Shown here piece after piece: positions 46,917 through 53,918 of a stretch of 64,000 bases of DNA. Positions within the stretch are counted from its first letter, which is position 1. Every line of letters starts with the position of its first letter. Origin of the DNA: Pedobacter sp. ok626. Its GTDB lineage: Bacteria; Bacteroidota; Bacteroidia; Sphingobacteriales; Sphingobacteriaceae. A model generated the notes under the pieces. It was not told the origin of the DNA, ran no database searches, and saw only the letters and a program-made list of their open reading frames with translations. Where the stretch lies: assembly GCF_900100435.1 (NCBI RefSeq), contig NZ_FNEX01000005.1, positions 124,001-188,000 on the forward strand, read 5' to 3'. Both the position numbers and the translations under genes were made by a program.

Positions 46917-47249
46917 ATAATTATACTCATTTTGGTTTAAGAATTGAATATATAGATTAATACCGATGTGTGATAATTATTTTTTTTGAATGACATATTT
47001 TGGTAACGTAGTGGAGAAAAGTGTAAATTTTATTATTTCTCCAACTGCAATATAAAACATCATCTATATTACCCTTCGGATGTTGAAAAGAGAGAAAGTA
47101 AGCTTTTTATAAAATTTATTATAAAATAAAAATGACCCACATTTAGCAGGTCATTGGTAACATGTGTTACTAAACTAATTCGTTAAAGATTGTTTATGTA
47201 ATTTTAATTTTGTAGTAACTCAAAGAAAGAAAAAATATAGAATTTATAT
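46917..47249. other. Gene-free stretch with gene remnant
   Basis: No credible reading frame. Its right half (from about 47120) is the second copy of the ~95-bp repeat and represents the decayed 3' end of a gene related to 46039-46590 plus its hairpin. The left half is A/T-rich without recognisable content apart from the probable start region of the 46916 gene. Confidence 0.6.
47120..47213. repeat. Copy 2 of the ~95-bp imperfect repeat (gene 3'-end remnant)
   Basis: Aligns with 45977-46070 through the ATGACC/GGTCAT hairpin, the GTAACAT and CTAATTC words, and TGTTTATGTAATTTT, which in copy 1 encodes the last residues (NYINIH) of the 183-residue protein. Here the frame carries a stop upstream and no gene remains, so this is a relic of duplication or of a replaced paralogue. 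Confidence 0.7.
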
Positions 47250-47525
47250 CTATTTCTTTTCGTCAGTGTCTTTATTTTTTATACCAAAGAAATTATTATA
47301 AATATCACTTGGTTCGTGTAGTTTTGATTTATACTCTTTATCTTCTTTTGGATTATAGAAAATTAAACCACCTATAAAAAGAATTAAGAACGCAACACCA
47401 TAGTAAATGTAAGTGTATAAGAAAAAATGTCTTAACGTTTCCTTTATGCCTTTATAATCACCTAAATAGGTGTAGAACCCTGCGATAAGTATTGTTAATA
47501 TTATCCAAATTATTAGAAATTTCAT
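47250..47525 (-). CDS. Small two-TM membrane protein
   Basis: 91 residues. The first membrane segment is at the N-terminus (IIWILTILIAGFYTYL), the second near 38-58 (YYGVAFLILFIGGLIFY), followed by a charged tail rich in Lys and Asp. No recognised family. Leftward, 5 bp after the 47531-47794 gene, so probably co-transcribed. A role in superinfection exclusion is possible but is only a guess from type and position. Confidence 0.6.
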   Translation of the reverse strand: MKFLIIWIILTILIAGFYTYLGDYKGIKETLRHFFLYTYIYYGVAFLILFIGGLIFYNPKEDKEYKSKLHEPSDIYNNFFGIKNKDTDEKK

Positions 47526-47530
47526 TTTTG

Positions 47531-47794
47531 TTAATTAAGAATGCTTTCTATTAGATCGTTAAATGCCTTTGAATCATTTAAATCCATCAACATCGGATTG
47601 GCGATGGAAACATACACATTACCATCTTCAACGTTGACAGTGAATTGAGGCTGATTTTTAATGTTCTTCACAAACAAGGTGTTATCTGATGAATCATCAT
47701 ACATATAACTGAAAGGGAAAGTATTTCTAATCTGTTGGAAGATTTTTTCAGGTGAAATCCCTTTTCTATTTCTGTAGGTGGTGGTTTGGTTCAT
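47531..47794 (-). CDS. Hypothetical phage protein, 87 aa
   Basis: 87 residues from the ATG at 47794 (MNQTTTYRNRKG); an ATG at 47827 would add 11 residues. Basic N-terminus, then alternating strands (FTVNVEDGNVYVSIA) and a C-terminal helix. No family recognised. Part of the leftward accessory operon. Confidence 0.55.
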   Translation of the reverse strand: MNQTTTYRNRKGISPEKIFQQIRNTFPFSYMYDDSSDNTLFVKNIKNQPQFTVNVEDGNVYVSIANPMLMDLNDSKAFNDLIESILN

Positions 47795-47888
47795 AGCTAA
47801 ATATATAGAAAGTAGTTGGTTACGCAATAACTCATTAAATATGTTATTCTTCTTGCTTAGCTCATTTGCTTCTGAAACTTCACTTCAA

Positions 47889-48134
47889 CTAACTAATTCC
47901 GATAGCTTTTTTGTAGTGTGCGATGAAATTTTTTACATGCTGAACATCTGAAATTGTTTGTAGCACTTCTTGCTTCTTAGTGCCCATTTCTCGATGAATC
48001 GTAAGTGTGTATCCTTTTTTAACAAGCTTTTCAAGAAATTTGAAGTAATCATTGACCATATCATCGTAAGGAAATGCTTCTATTGTTTCCAAATATATAG
48101 GGATTATTTTTTGGTAATTGTCGTAGTTGCTCAT
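47889..48134 (-). CDS. Hypothetical phage protein, 81 aa
   Basis: 81 residues, helical (IIPIYLETIEAF, VNDYFKFLEKLVKKGY) with a short strand pair (TLTIHREMG) and a C-terminal helix (VQHVKNFIAHYKKAI). No family recognised. Same strand as its neighbours in the leftward block. Confidence 0.55.
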   Translation of the reverse strand: MSNYDNYQKIIPIYLETIEAFPYDDMVNDYFKFLEKLVKKGYTLTIHREMGTKKQEVLQTISDVQHVKNFIAHYKKAIGIS

Positions 48135-48156
48135 ACTAGTTGTTTGATATTATAAT

Positions 48157-48366
48157 TTAACTTCTGTTTCGAAAATATGTATCACAATTGTTGAACCAGA
48201 AGTTATGTTGCTTATTCCTAGTAGATAAGGAAACGTGAGTAGAATGTGCTGGGTAACCATCACAACATATTGGAGAAATATCTTCTCCAAATCGCTTGAC
48301 TTTTTTCGATTCCAGGTTATTGTTGCAATTATTAATAAATAATTGTACTTCTTTTTTGCAGCGCAC
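48157..48366 (-). CDS. Possible Cys-rich small protein (GTG start)
   Basis: 69 residues from a GTG. It carries five Cys residues (RCKKE, INNCNNN, ICCDGYP, NNCDTYF) but no regular zinc-finger spacing. It reads in the same direction as the leftward block and would be its first gene. Codon use does not clearly support it and no family is recognised; it may not be real. Confidence 0.3.
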   Translation of the reverse strand: MRCKKEVQLFINNCNNNLESKKVKRFGEDISPICCDGYPAHSTHVSLSTRNKQHNFWFNNCDTYFRNRS

Positions 48367-48411
48367 TATTTATTAATATAAATCTTGATGATTTGCATTA
48401 TTAGTTTAAAG

Positions 48412-48433
48412 TGGTGGGAGTAGCTGCCCACCA
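48412..48433. promoter_or_regulatory. Hairpin upstream of the primase-type gene
   Basis: TGGTGGG (48412-48418) and CCCACCA (48427-48433) form a perfect 7-bp G/C-rich stem with an 8-base loop in an otherwise A/T-rich gap, 46 bp before the primase-type gene. Without a T-run on either side it may be a leader or RNA-processing element. Confidence 0.4.
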
Positions 48434-48479
48434 TTCTCTTAATCGATCATCTAGAATAAAGGGAAAAATTAATAAATAA

Positions 48480-49922
48480 ATGCAAGCAATTAAAATTAAC
48501 ACTTACGTTAATACCTTCACACCTAACGTAGCAGGTACTATTACCATTGAACAATGTTTCAAAAATATTCAATCTCCTTCTGAAGATCATAAAGCTAAAA
48601 TAATCGAGGCTAGAAAGCTAAAATTACAATTTTTTAGTACTAAAAATGAAGTAATAAAAGCTGCTATAAAAAAGGAATATGAAAAAATAAAATTACCACT
48701 TCCTTCTGTATCATATAATGGAATATTTAATTCTTATAGGGAAAATAAGAACTATACTTGCGGTACTGGATTATTATATATTGATGTAGACTCTACTGGT
48801 TTTATTCCTGAAACGTTGGATAGAAATAAAATATTCAGTTATTATAAATCTGTAGGTGGATTAGGCTATTCAATCTTAGTTAAGGTTAATGATTTAACAA
48901 TTGAAAATTTCAATTCTACTTATCAATATGTAGTTAACGATTTAGGTATTGAAAATATATATGATGTTGATGCAAAAAAAATAAGTCAACAATCTATTAT
49001 TTCTTTTGACCCTAATATTTTTATTAATAATAATTCATTTGTTTATTCATCTATAAATGAAGAAAAATTAGATAACATTGAAAAATACCCCACTGGTCAC
49101 ATTAATATAAAAAAAGGAAAACATAATGTAACCGATGGGGTAAAAAATATATTAAAGTATAATAACCTAGATGATTTTGATTTTAATGGTAATGATTATA
49201 TAGAAGACTGGTATAATGGATTACAATATGTGTACTGTACTAGACCATTCCAATTATTGACAGATGGAAGAAAAAGATATATGATAACTTATATAAGAAA
49301 TCTTGTATGGTTAAACCCTACTGCAAGTAGGTGTCAAATATTAAATTCCGCAAAGTTTGTTAACCTTAGTATTAGCAATGAACCATTGCCAAATATTATA
49401 ATAGAAAAGCAAGTAGATTCTATCTTTAAACAATTGAAAGATGGTACATTAGAACCAAAAGTTAAAATCAGAAAGATAATATTCAACCCTAAATGTTTGT
49501 TAACAAAGGATGAAAAACACAAGGTAAGATGTGAAAGACAGTCAATATATTATTCTGATGTATCCACTGGGAAAATCTATAATATCATTGAGGATTGGAA
49601 TTTTGAATTTAATGGTAAAATTACAATTGCTACAGTTACTGATATATCAAAATTGGATGCGGAAACTAAATTAAATAAAAAAACTGTAGAAAAAAGATGG
49701 GGTAAAATTAAGGAATATATTAAATCATTAAATGAAGCTAGTAAAGATGAAATTAAGCGATTTAAAGATCTTAAATCTAAGACTGGTAAATCGCCTGATG
49801 ATGAAGACTTAACCCAACTGATGACAGATATGGATGTTGTTACCATAACAGAACAGTCAATGATTGAATCACCAGAATATATATATGATGATGAAGATTT
49901 GGAATTTATCAATTTACATTAA
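48480..49922 (+). CDS. BT4734-like (VirE N-terminal domain) primase-type phage protein
   Basis: 480 residues. The N-terminal ~200 residues match the BT4734-like/VirE_N domain: LPLPSVSYNGIF, then the GLLYIDVDSTG strand with the paired Asp residues of archaeo-eukaryotic-type primases, and QQSIISFDPNIF. The middle has a PriCT-like helical look. The usual C-terminal VirE-type helicase of the long family members is missing; the end is acidic (SPEYIYDDEDLEF). Likely a replication initiator or primase of the phage. Rightward, opposite to the accessory block. Confidence 0.65.
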   Translation: MQAIKINTYVNTFTPNVAGTITIEQCFKNIQSPSEDHKAKIIEARKLKLQFFSTKNEVIKAAIKKEYEKIKLPLPSVSYNGIFNSYRENKNYTCGTGLLYIDVDSTGFIPETLDRNKIFSYYKSVGGLGYSILVKVNDLTIENFNSTYQYVVNDLGIENIYDVDAKKISQQSIISFDPNIFINNNSFVYSSINEEKLDNIEKYPTGHINIKKGKHNVTDGVKNILKYNNLDDFDFNGNDYIEDWYNGLQYVYCTRPFQLLTDGRKRYMITYIRNLVWLNPTASRCQILNSAKFVNLSISNEPLPNIIIEKQVDSIFKQLKDGTLEPKVKIRKIIFNPKCLLTKDEKHKVRCERQSIYYSDVSTGKIYNIIEDWNFEFNGKITIATVTDISKLDAETKLNKKTVEKRWGKIKEYIKSLNEASKDEIKRFKDLKSKTGKSPDDEDLTQLMTDMDVVTITEQSMIESPEYIYDDEDLEFINLH

Positions 49923-49925
49923 TTC

Positions 49926-49960
49926 ACTTGATTTTTTTTCAGTATAATATTGTATCAAGT
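49926..49960 (+). other. Inverted repeat after the primase-type gene
   Basis: ACTTGAT (49926-49932) and ATCAAGT (49954-49960) are a perfect 7-bp inverted repeat enclosing a T-run, four bases after the stop of the primase-type gene. A weak terminator or protein site. Confidence 0.35.
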
Positions 49961-50006
49961 TGGACTAAGTGAAGTATCAGATATGTTTTTCTTGTCATTA
50001 AGGATA

Positions 50007-50040
50007 AGGTGGTGGCAATATGGCAATCACCTCTTTATTT
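50007..50040 (+). terminator. Terminator-like hairpin before the 87-aa gene
   Basis: AGGTGGTGGC and GGCAATCACCT pair with one wobble and one mismatch and are followed by CTTTATTTTT. It would end transcription from the primase-type gene and lies just upstream of the start at 50054. Confidence 0.5.
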
Positions 50041-50053
50041 TTATATTTACACT

Positions 50054-50317
50054 ATGAGAAAGCACATACCAATTCTGGAATATCTAAATGAAATTGGAGC
50101 TAAAGAAATAAACTACAAACAAAGAAAAATAACAGCTATTGATGGAGATGGTAAAAATATCACCACAATTTATCTTGCAAAAAGTGTATTATCTAGTTTT
50201 AAACTTTCTGATATTTTAAAAAAGGATTTAAAAGAGGGAGATGTATGTTATCATATTCTAGAGGATGAAGATAAAAGTATCTGGCTTTATCCATTACTTA
50301 TGGGAACAACATTATAA
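50054..50317 (+). CDS. Hypothetical phage protein, 87 aa
   Basis: 87 residues from the ATG at 50054 (MRKHIPILEYLNEIG), preceded by a TTATATTTACAC promoter-like stretch. Beta-strand segments (RKITAIDGDGKNITTIYLA) and a small acidic end. No recognised family. Convergent with the repressor gene, whose stop is 3 bp away. Confidence 0.55.
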   Translation: MRKHIPILEYLNEIGAKEINYKQRKITAIDGDGKNITTIYLAKSVLSSFKLSDILKKDLKEGDVCYHILEDEDKSIWLYPLLMGTTL

Positions 50318-50320
50318 TAA

Positions 50321-50566
50321 TTATTCTTCTAATAGTTGAGCAGCTGTAGCGCCTAGGGCATTGGCAATGATTGCAATTGTACTGATTGTAGTATTACTGA
50401 TATTACGTTCGATTCTACTGATTGTAATAGTATCAACCTCACATAGATCTGCTAAATCTTTTTGGGTCATATTACGCTCTAACCTGTATTTGCGCACATT
50501 TAATCCAAAAACCTCTATCAGCTTTTCATTCTTTTCTGGATTCTTTCTTTTCTCAATAATAGCCAT
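50321..50566 (-). CDS. XRE-family repressor (Cro/C1-type helix-turn-helix)
   Basis: 81 residues from the ATG at 50566 (MAIIEKRKN); a GTG at 50572 would add two. One HTH_3 domain fills residues 20-75: FGLNVRKYRLERNMTQKDLADLCEVDTITISRIERN, then a helical end (AIIANALGATAAQLLEE). No dimerisation or peptidase domain, so it would work as a small Cro/C1-like regulator. It faces a divergent early operon across a 153-bp gap holding two inverted operator-like sites, which suggests it is the lysogeny switch. Confidence 0.88.
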   Translation of the reverse strand: MAIIEKRKNPEKNEKLIEVFGLNVRKYRLERNMTQKDLADLCEVDTITISRIERNISNTTISTIAIIANALGATAAQLLEE

Positions 50567-50604
50567 CTGCACAAATCACCCAATTATTAATATTTTTATT
50601 GTAG

Positions 50605-50618
50605 ACACTTGTGCCTAT
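50605..50618. promoter_or_regulatory. Operator-like site, left
   Basis: ACACTTGTGCCTAT, the exact reverse complement of 50678-50691. Within it GACAC-TT-GTGCC (50604-50615) is itself a near-perfect dyad, the form expected for an HTH_3 dimer. It lies 38 bp upstream of the repressor start, where its promoter should be. Confidence 0.65.
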
Positions 50619-50677
50619 TTTTATTATCCTGATTAACAGTTAGATAACGATAATTGTAGTGTTCGTGTATTGATTTG

Positions 50678-50691
50678 ATAGGCACAAGTGT
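50678..50691. promoter_or_regulatory. Operator-like site, right
   Basis: ATAGGCACAAGTGT, exact inverted copy of 50605-50618, with 73 bp between equivalent points (about seven helical turns). It abuts a TTATATTTAC box 28 bp upstream of the start at 50720, so bound repressor would block the rightward promoter. Confidence 0.65.
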
Positions 50692-50719
50692 TATATTTAC
50701 ATTGTCTAAACAATTGATA

Positions 50720-51232
50720 ATGAAAAAAATAACGACTGTTAGCGTAGTGGCATTGCTATGCCTAAATTTTGGGGCAATTGCTCAACTACACCCGAGAAAT
50801 ATTACCTGCAAAAAAGATACTGTAACAAGCTACAAATATGGTTTTTCTCTATTCAAAACAGGGTATAAGTCATATACTAGGATCACACCATCGCAATTCG
50901 CAGGATGGCGTAGGATCATAAGCTACAATCAGACACTGGTAGAGTTATATGCTGTAGCCTTAGGTGCAGGTAATACATTTTCCAATGAGAGAGTTGTAAT
51001 TGAGGTGAGAGAGCCAGAAAAATTGAATAAAAAATATTGTTACGAGTTGAATGTACCTGCTTATTTAGTTGATAATATGTTCGTAATAATGCACCAGAAC
51101 CTATTATATCAATACCCAAAGTATGTTGCATCAGTGGTGTGTATCAATGGCTCAGCCTGGTTAAAGATAACTGATAAAGAAGAGGGAATATTACTTAATC
51201 CAATGGCGAAAAATGAGAATACTACTTATTAA
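50720..51232 (+). CDS. Secreted hypothetical phage protein, first gene of the early operon
   Basis: 170 residues from the ATG at 50720. Clear Sec signal peptide (MKKITTVSVVALLCLNFGAIAQ). The mature part has Cys residues in ITCKKDT, KYCYELN and VVCINGS, and is predicted mainly beta; no family recognised. It is the first gene right of the repressor-controlled gap and overlaps the next gene by 20 bp. An exported protein here suggests cell-surface modification or superinfection exclusion (inference). Confidence 0.7.
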   Translation: MKKITTVSVVALLCLNFGAIAQLHPRNITCKKDTVTSYKYGFSLFKTGYKSYTRITPSQFAGWRRIISYNQTLVELYAVALGAGNTFSNERVVIEVREPEKLNKKYCYELNVPAYLVDNMFVIMHQNLLYQYPKYVASVVCINGSAWLKITDKEEGILLNPMAKNENTTY

Positions 51233-51458
51233 ATCAATGACGCTTCTACTTTGTATTGGCTTAGCGGGTTGCACAGATAATGAATATCCTAATCCCCCAC
51301 AACCTACACCGAAACCTATACCAAAGGGATGTTTTGTAATTTATGAGAAGGAAGCGCAAGGGGATGTTTACAAGTTTTTCCCCCTGAATTTGCCACCAGA
51401 AACAGTAACTGGTATTGTATACATTAATTACAGGGTAGGGGATATTTATTGCCCATAA
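51213..51458 (+). CDS. Small phage lipoprotein
   Basis: 81 residues with a signal peptide and lipobox GLAGC (Cys about 20), a Pro-rich linker (PNPPQPTPKPIPKG) and a short domain with two Cys (GCFVIYEK, GDIYCP). Its start overlaps the preceding gene by 20 bp, so the two are probably coupled. Phage lipoproteins of this build often act in superinfection exclusion; not shown here. Confidence 0.65.
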   Translation: MRILLIKSMTLLLCIGLAGCTDNEYPNPPQPTPKPIPKGCFVIYEKEAQGDVYKFFPLNLPPETVTGIVYINYRVGDIYCP

Positions 51459-51507
51459 GACCATCAGTAATTAAATGGTGCCACGTGAATTTAGAAGAAG
51501 ATAAATT

Positions 51508-51714
51508 ATGGAATTTCAGAGAGAATTATACTTTTCGCAAACAGAAGCATGTCGAACTTATAAGATTTCAGTTCGAAAATTTAAAAAAATAATTAAAGAA
51601 AATGGCTTAAATGTAATTGAGGATGAGTTTATATCGCATACAATAGGTGGAAAACCATTTGAAGTAAAAACCATATTCGTTAAAAAGATAGACTTCATCA
51701 GAGCTTATATATAG
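51508..51714 (+). CDS. Small HTH-like (excisionase/MerR-type) protein
   Basis: 68 residues. YFSQTEACRTYKISVRKFKKII resembles the recognition helices of HTH_17 excisionase-type proteins (sequence-reader helix then a turn and wing). It could be the Xis partner of the integrase or another regulator; a distant match only. Confidence 0.5.
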   Translation: MEFQRELYFSQTEACRTYKISVRKFKKIIKENGLNVIEDEFISHTIGGKPFEVKTIFVKKIDFIRAYI

Positions 51715-51743
51715 ACGTGGAAAAAAGACTTAACTTTCAAGTT

Positions 51744-51869
51744 ATGACAGAACAAGAAAAGGAAGAAGCAATCAAAAAAATAAAAAGCGAGGCTCGTAGG
51801 TTACTTTATGCGATTATATTCTTCATAGTTGTTTACTTCACAGGCTGTTTTCAATTCGTTGGATGTTAG
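51744..51869 (+). CDS. Small single-TM peptide, 41 aa
   Basis: Charged N-terminal helix (TEQEKEEAIKKIKSEARRL) then one membrane segment (LYAIIFFIVVYFTGCF) and a short end. In line with the operon, 29 bp after the HTH-like gene and 32 bp before the next. No family recognised. Confidence 0.5.
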   Translation: MTEQEKEEAIKKIKSEARRLLYAIIFFIVVYFTGCFQFVGC

Positions 51870-51901
51870 GTCTCAACATTAATTAGTAACTATTTATAAT
51901 T

Positions 51902-52402
51902 ATGAAAAAGATATATACAATATTAATTGTGCTGTTAGCGTGTAACATGCTTTTTGCACAGCAGCAAGCTCCAAAAGGATCAGATAAAATTATTATTAAA
52001 AATGATAAATCAGCATCAGATAACTTTATATCTGTAAAACTTATTTTAGCTGAGAAAGGCATCGAAATAGCCTCTCAGGACAAAGATATTTATCAGTTGA
52101 AGACTGGTGTTGCTCCTGTCACAAAGTACGGTGCAGGGGCTTATTATGTTGTCTTTTGCAAAGATAATAGCATACGCCTAACAGGCATGTTTAATACAGG
52201 TTTTCAATTAAATATGTTGGTAAAAGATACAGATCCATTGATTCAGATCGTTAATCGTGGGATGAAAGGAAGTTTGTTTAATGAAGCTTGGAAAGCGATG
52301 AATGAGCTTGCTGCAACACTTGGTGGTGATATTAGTTACACAGGTGGTATTGATGATATGGTAAAGATTAAGCCTGATCCAAAGAAGAATGATGTTTATT
52401 AA
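51902..52402 (+). CDS. Secreted hypothetical phage protein, 166 aa
   Basis: Sec signal peptide (MKKIYTILIVLLACNMLFAQ, cleavage about residue 20), then a soluble domain with NFISVKLILAEKGIEIASQDKD and GAGAYYVVFCKDNSIRLTGMF. No recognised family. A CTATTTAT word lies four bases before its start. Third exported protein of the early operon. Confidence 0.65.
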   Translation: MKKIYTILIVLLACNMLFAQQQAPKGSDKIIIKNDKSASDNFISVKLILAEKGIEIASQDKDIYQLKTGVAPVTKYGAGAYYVVFCKDNSIRLTGMFNTGFQLNMLVKDTDPLIQIVNRGMKGSLFNEAWKAMNELAATLGGDISYTGGIDDMVKIKPDPKKNDVY

Positions 52403-52469
52403 TCCTAGTTTTTTAAAATAAATTTTTTAAAGCCTTAAAATTCTTCCACATTGCAAAAAACAAAAAAAT

Positions 52470-52634
52470 ATGGACATAGAAAACAAAGCACAAGGTGAAA
52501 AATTAGAAGATGATGCTGATGAAGAATTGGAACTGGAGCAAGGGACAGAACATTACGCAACTCCAAAAGTAATGCTTGATATGATGAAGCAAATAGTTGA
52601 GCAACAAAGGCAAGAGAGATTGAAAAATAAATAA
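52470..52634 (+). CDS. Small acidic phage protein, 54 aa
   Basis: Strongly acidic N-terminal half (LEDDADEELELEQG) followed by a helix VMLDMMKQIVEQQRQERLKNK. Good A-rich start context (CAAAAAAATATGG has the ATG at 52470). A terminator-like hairpin follows 36 bp later. No family recognised; acidic mimicry of DNA is conceivable but only a guess. Confidence 0.5.
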   Translation: MDIENKAQGEKLEDDADEELELEQGTEHYATPKVMLDMMKQIVEQQRQERLKNK

Positions 52635-52669
52635 ACTACTCTTAAATAAATTATGGGAAATTTTTGACT

Positions 52670-52695
52670 GCCTCTGATGATAAATCAGGGGCTTT
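52670..52695 (+). terminator. Terminator after the early operon
   Basis: GCCTCTGAT and ATCAGGGGC pair over 9 bp with one wobble (loop GATAA), followed by TTTATT. It sits after the 54-residue gene and before the nuclease-like gene. Confidence 0.65.
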
Positions 52696-52782
52696 ATTAT
52701 TTAAGAATATTTTCACTTTTTTTTATCAAAAACTACATTTTCCTTTTCTGCCTACTATTTATATGTATAAACTAATTAAGTT

Positions 52783-53232
52783 ATGCATATATATAATAAC
52801 ACAGCAACAAGAGTATCAGAAGCAGAACAAATAGGCCGAGATAAATTCATTAGCATCCATAGCGGGATGACCTGGACACCAATGCCTGATAGATATGAAG
52901 TCGTTGATCTAAGCGGAGCAACACATATCAACATGTATATTGAGGCCAAAGGCCGAAATATAAAGTCTACAGATTATGGTACAACATTTTTAGAGCTAAA
53001 AAAACTAGATAATTTACTGGATATAGCTAAAGCTAACAATGGTAAGGCATTTTATTTTGTAACCTATATCGATGGAAAATCATTCCTGTTTGACCTTACA
53101 CATGTAAAAGAAAAATATTCAGTACAACAACAATGGATGAACGACATTACAATTGGTGATTATGCCACACAGAAGGTGTTAAAAGATGTGATACATCTGC
53201 CATTATTCGCAGCTGATAGGAGGTACAAATAA
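52783..53232 (+). CDS. PD-(D/E)XK nuclease-like phage protein
   Basis: 149 residues. The segment RYEVVDLSGATHINMYIEAKGRN has the Asp ... Glu-x-Lys spacing of PD-(D/E)XK nucleases on two strands, followed by the helix LELKKLDNLLDIAKANNGK and strands AFYFVTYIDGKSFLFDL, which is the order of that fold. Phage members act as resolvases or repair nucleases. Its stop overlaps the start of a 17-residue peptide. Confidence 0.6.
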   Translation: MHIYNNTATRVSEAEQIGRDKFISIHSGMTWTPMPDRYEVVDLSGATHINMYIEAKGRNIKSTDYGTTFLELKKLDNLLDIAKANNGKAFYFVTYIDGKSFLFDLTHVKEKYSVQQQWMNDITIGDYATQKVLKDVIHLPLFAADRRYK

Positions 53233-53285
53233 TGATAATAGGTGCAATAATAATACTGATCTGGGTAATAGCGGAGGTACTATGA
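53232..53285 (+). CDS. 17-residue hydrophobic peptide stitched between two genes
   Basis: MIIGAIIIL then IWVIAEVL and a stop. Its ATG shares one base with the stop of the nuclease-like gene (TAATG) and its TGA overlaps the ATG of the next gene (ATGA). The double overlap means ribosomes could pass through all three by coupling. Sequence is almost wholly hydrophobic, so one short membrane helix. It may be a functional micro-protein or only a coupling device. Confidence 0.45.
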   Translation: MIIGAIIILIWVIAEVL

Positions 53286-53491
53286 TTTACACAACTCATT
53301 ATTATGTCAATGGCTTCAGATGGTCAGGAGACAGAATATCAGCAATAAATTGGACTGATGCCGAATATCAGGCATCTATCAAAGGTCTGCATGTTACAGG
53401 TAAATTAATCCAAGAAATACCCTGCGATGACAACGGGGACAATATTCAATGGGATAACGCCATTGATTACAATGAAATAGAAAATAATTGA
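53282..53491 (+). CDS. Hypothetical phage protein, 69 aa
   Basis: 69 residues rich in Trp, Tyr and Asp (YYVNGFRWSGDRISAINWTDAEYQASIKG) with an acidic end (CDDNGDNIQWDNAIDYNEIENN). No recognised family. Starts on an ATGA overlap and is followed one base later by the DnaA-like gene. Confidence 0.6.
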   Translation: MIYTTHYYVNGFRWSGDRISAINWTDAEYQASIKGLHVTGKLIQEIPCDDNGDNIQWDNAIDYNEIENN

Positions 53492-53492
53492 A

Positions 53493-53861
53493 ATGAAAAA
53501 CATTAAAGAATATAAAAGTATAAAAACTTACACAGCTGATCTACAGCTATCAAGACTAGAGCTAATCACTGATTTCGTGGTATACGAATACAAGATTGAT
53601 AGAGCCGAATTATTTTCCAGAACACGCAAAAGGGTGATTAGTGAGGCTAGACGCAAGATTGCATTCTTAGGACGAATGTTCTACAATATATCAGGTGATA
53701 TTATAGCCAAATACCTGCATGTTAATAACGAATGGATATGTCAGTTGATCTATACTGCGTGGGATTATGTTAGCGTAGATAAAGAATATTATGAAGAGAT
53801 TCAGAAACTTATGGTAAAACTACAGATGTACCACAATGTAACTTTGAAGCCATTGATATAA
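53493..53861 (+). CDS. Free-standing DnaA domain IV-like DNA-binding protein
   Basis: 122 residues. LITDFVVYEYKIDRAELFSRTRKRVISEARRKIAFLGR follows the pattern of DnaA domain IV (V..Y..(V/I)....L.S..R.R.I..AR.IA..L.R), and the next helices (GDIIAKYLHVNNEWICQLIYTAW) stand where DnaA has its DHTTV recognition motif, though those residues are not kept. No AAA+ part. In phages such proteins may bind the replication origin or act as regulators. Last gene of the rightward early block. Confidence 0.55.
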   Translation: MKNIKEYKSIKTYTADLQLSRLELITDFVVYEYKIDRAELFSRTRKRVISEARRKIAFLGRMFYNISGDIIAKYLHVNNEWICQLIYTAWDYVSVDKEYYEEIQKLMVKLQMYHNVTLKPLI

Positions 53862-53869
53862 ACATAGAG

Positions 53870-53888
53870 GCTGCACATGATGCAGCCC
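53870..53888. terminator. Perfect hairpin between convergent genes
   Basis: GGCTGCA (53870-53876) and TGCAGCC (53882-53888) with loop CATGA. It lies 8 bp after the DnaA-like gene and 30 bp from the end of the leftward 53919 gene. No T-run on either side, so termination is likely but not certain. Confidence 0.5.
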
Positions 53889-53918
53889 ATATAGCAACAA
53901 TCTGTATCATTTTGTCGA

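Noticed and set aside
48157..48366. Zinc-finger protein call for the Cys-rich frame
   Set aside because: Cys spacing is irregular and the start is GTG; kept only as a low-confidence gene.
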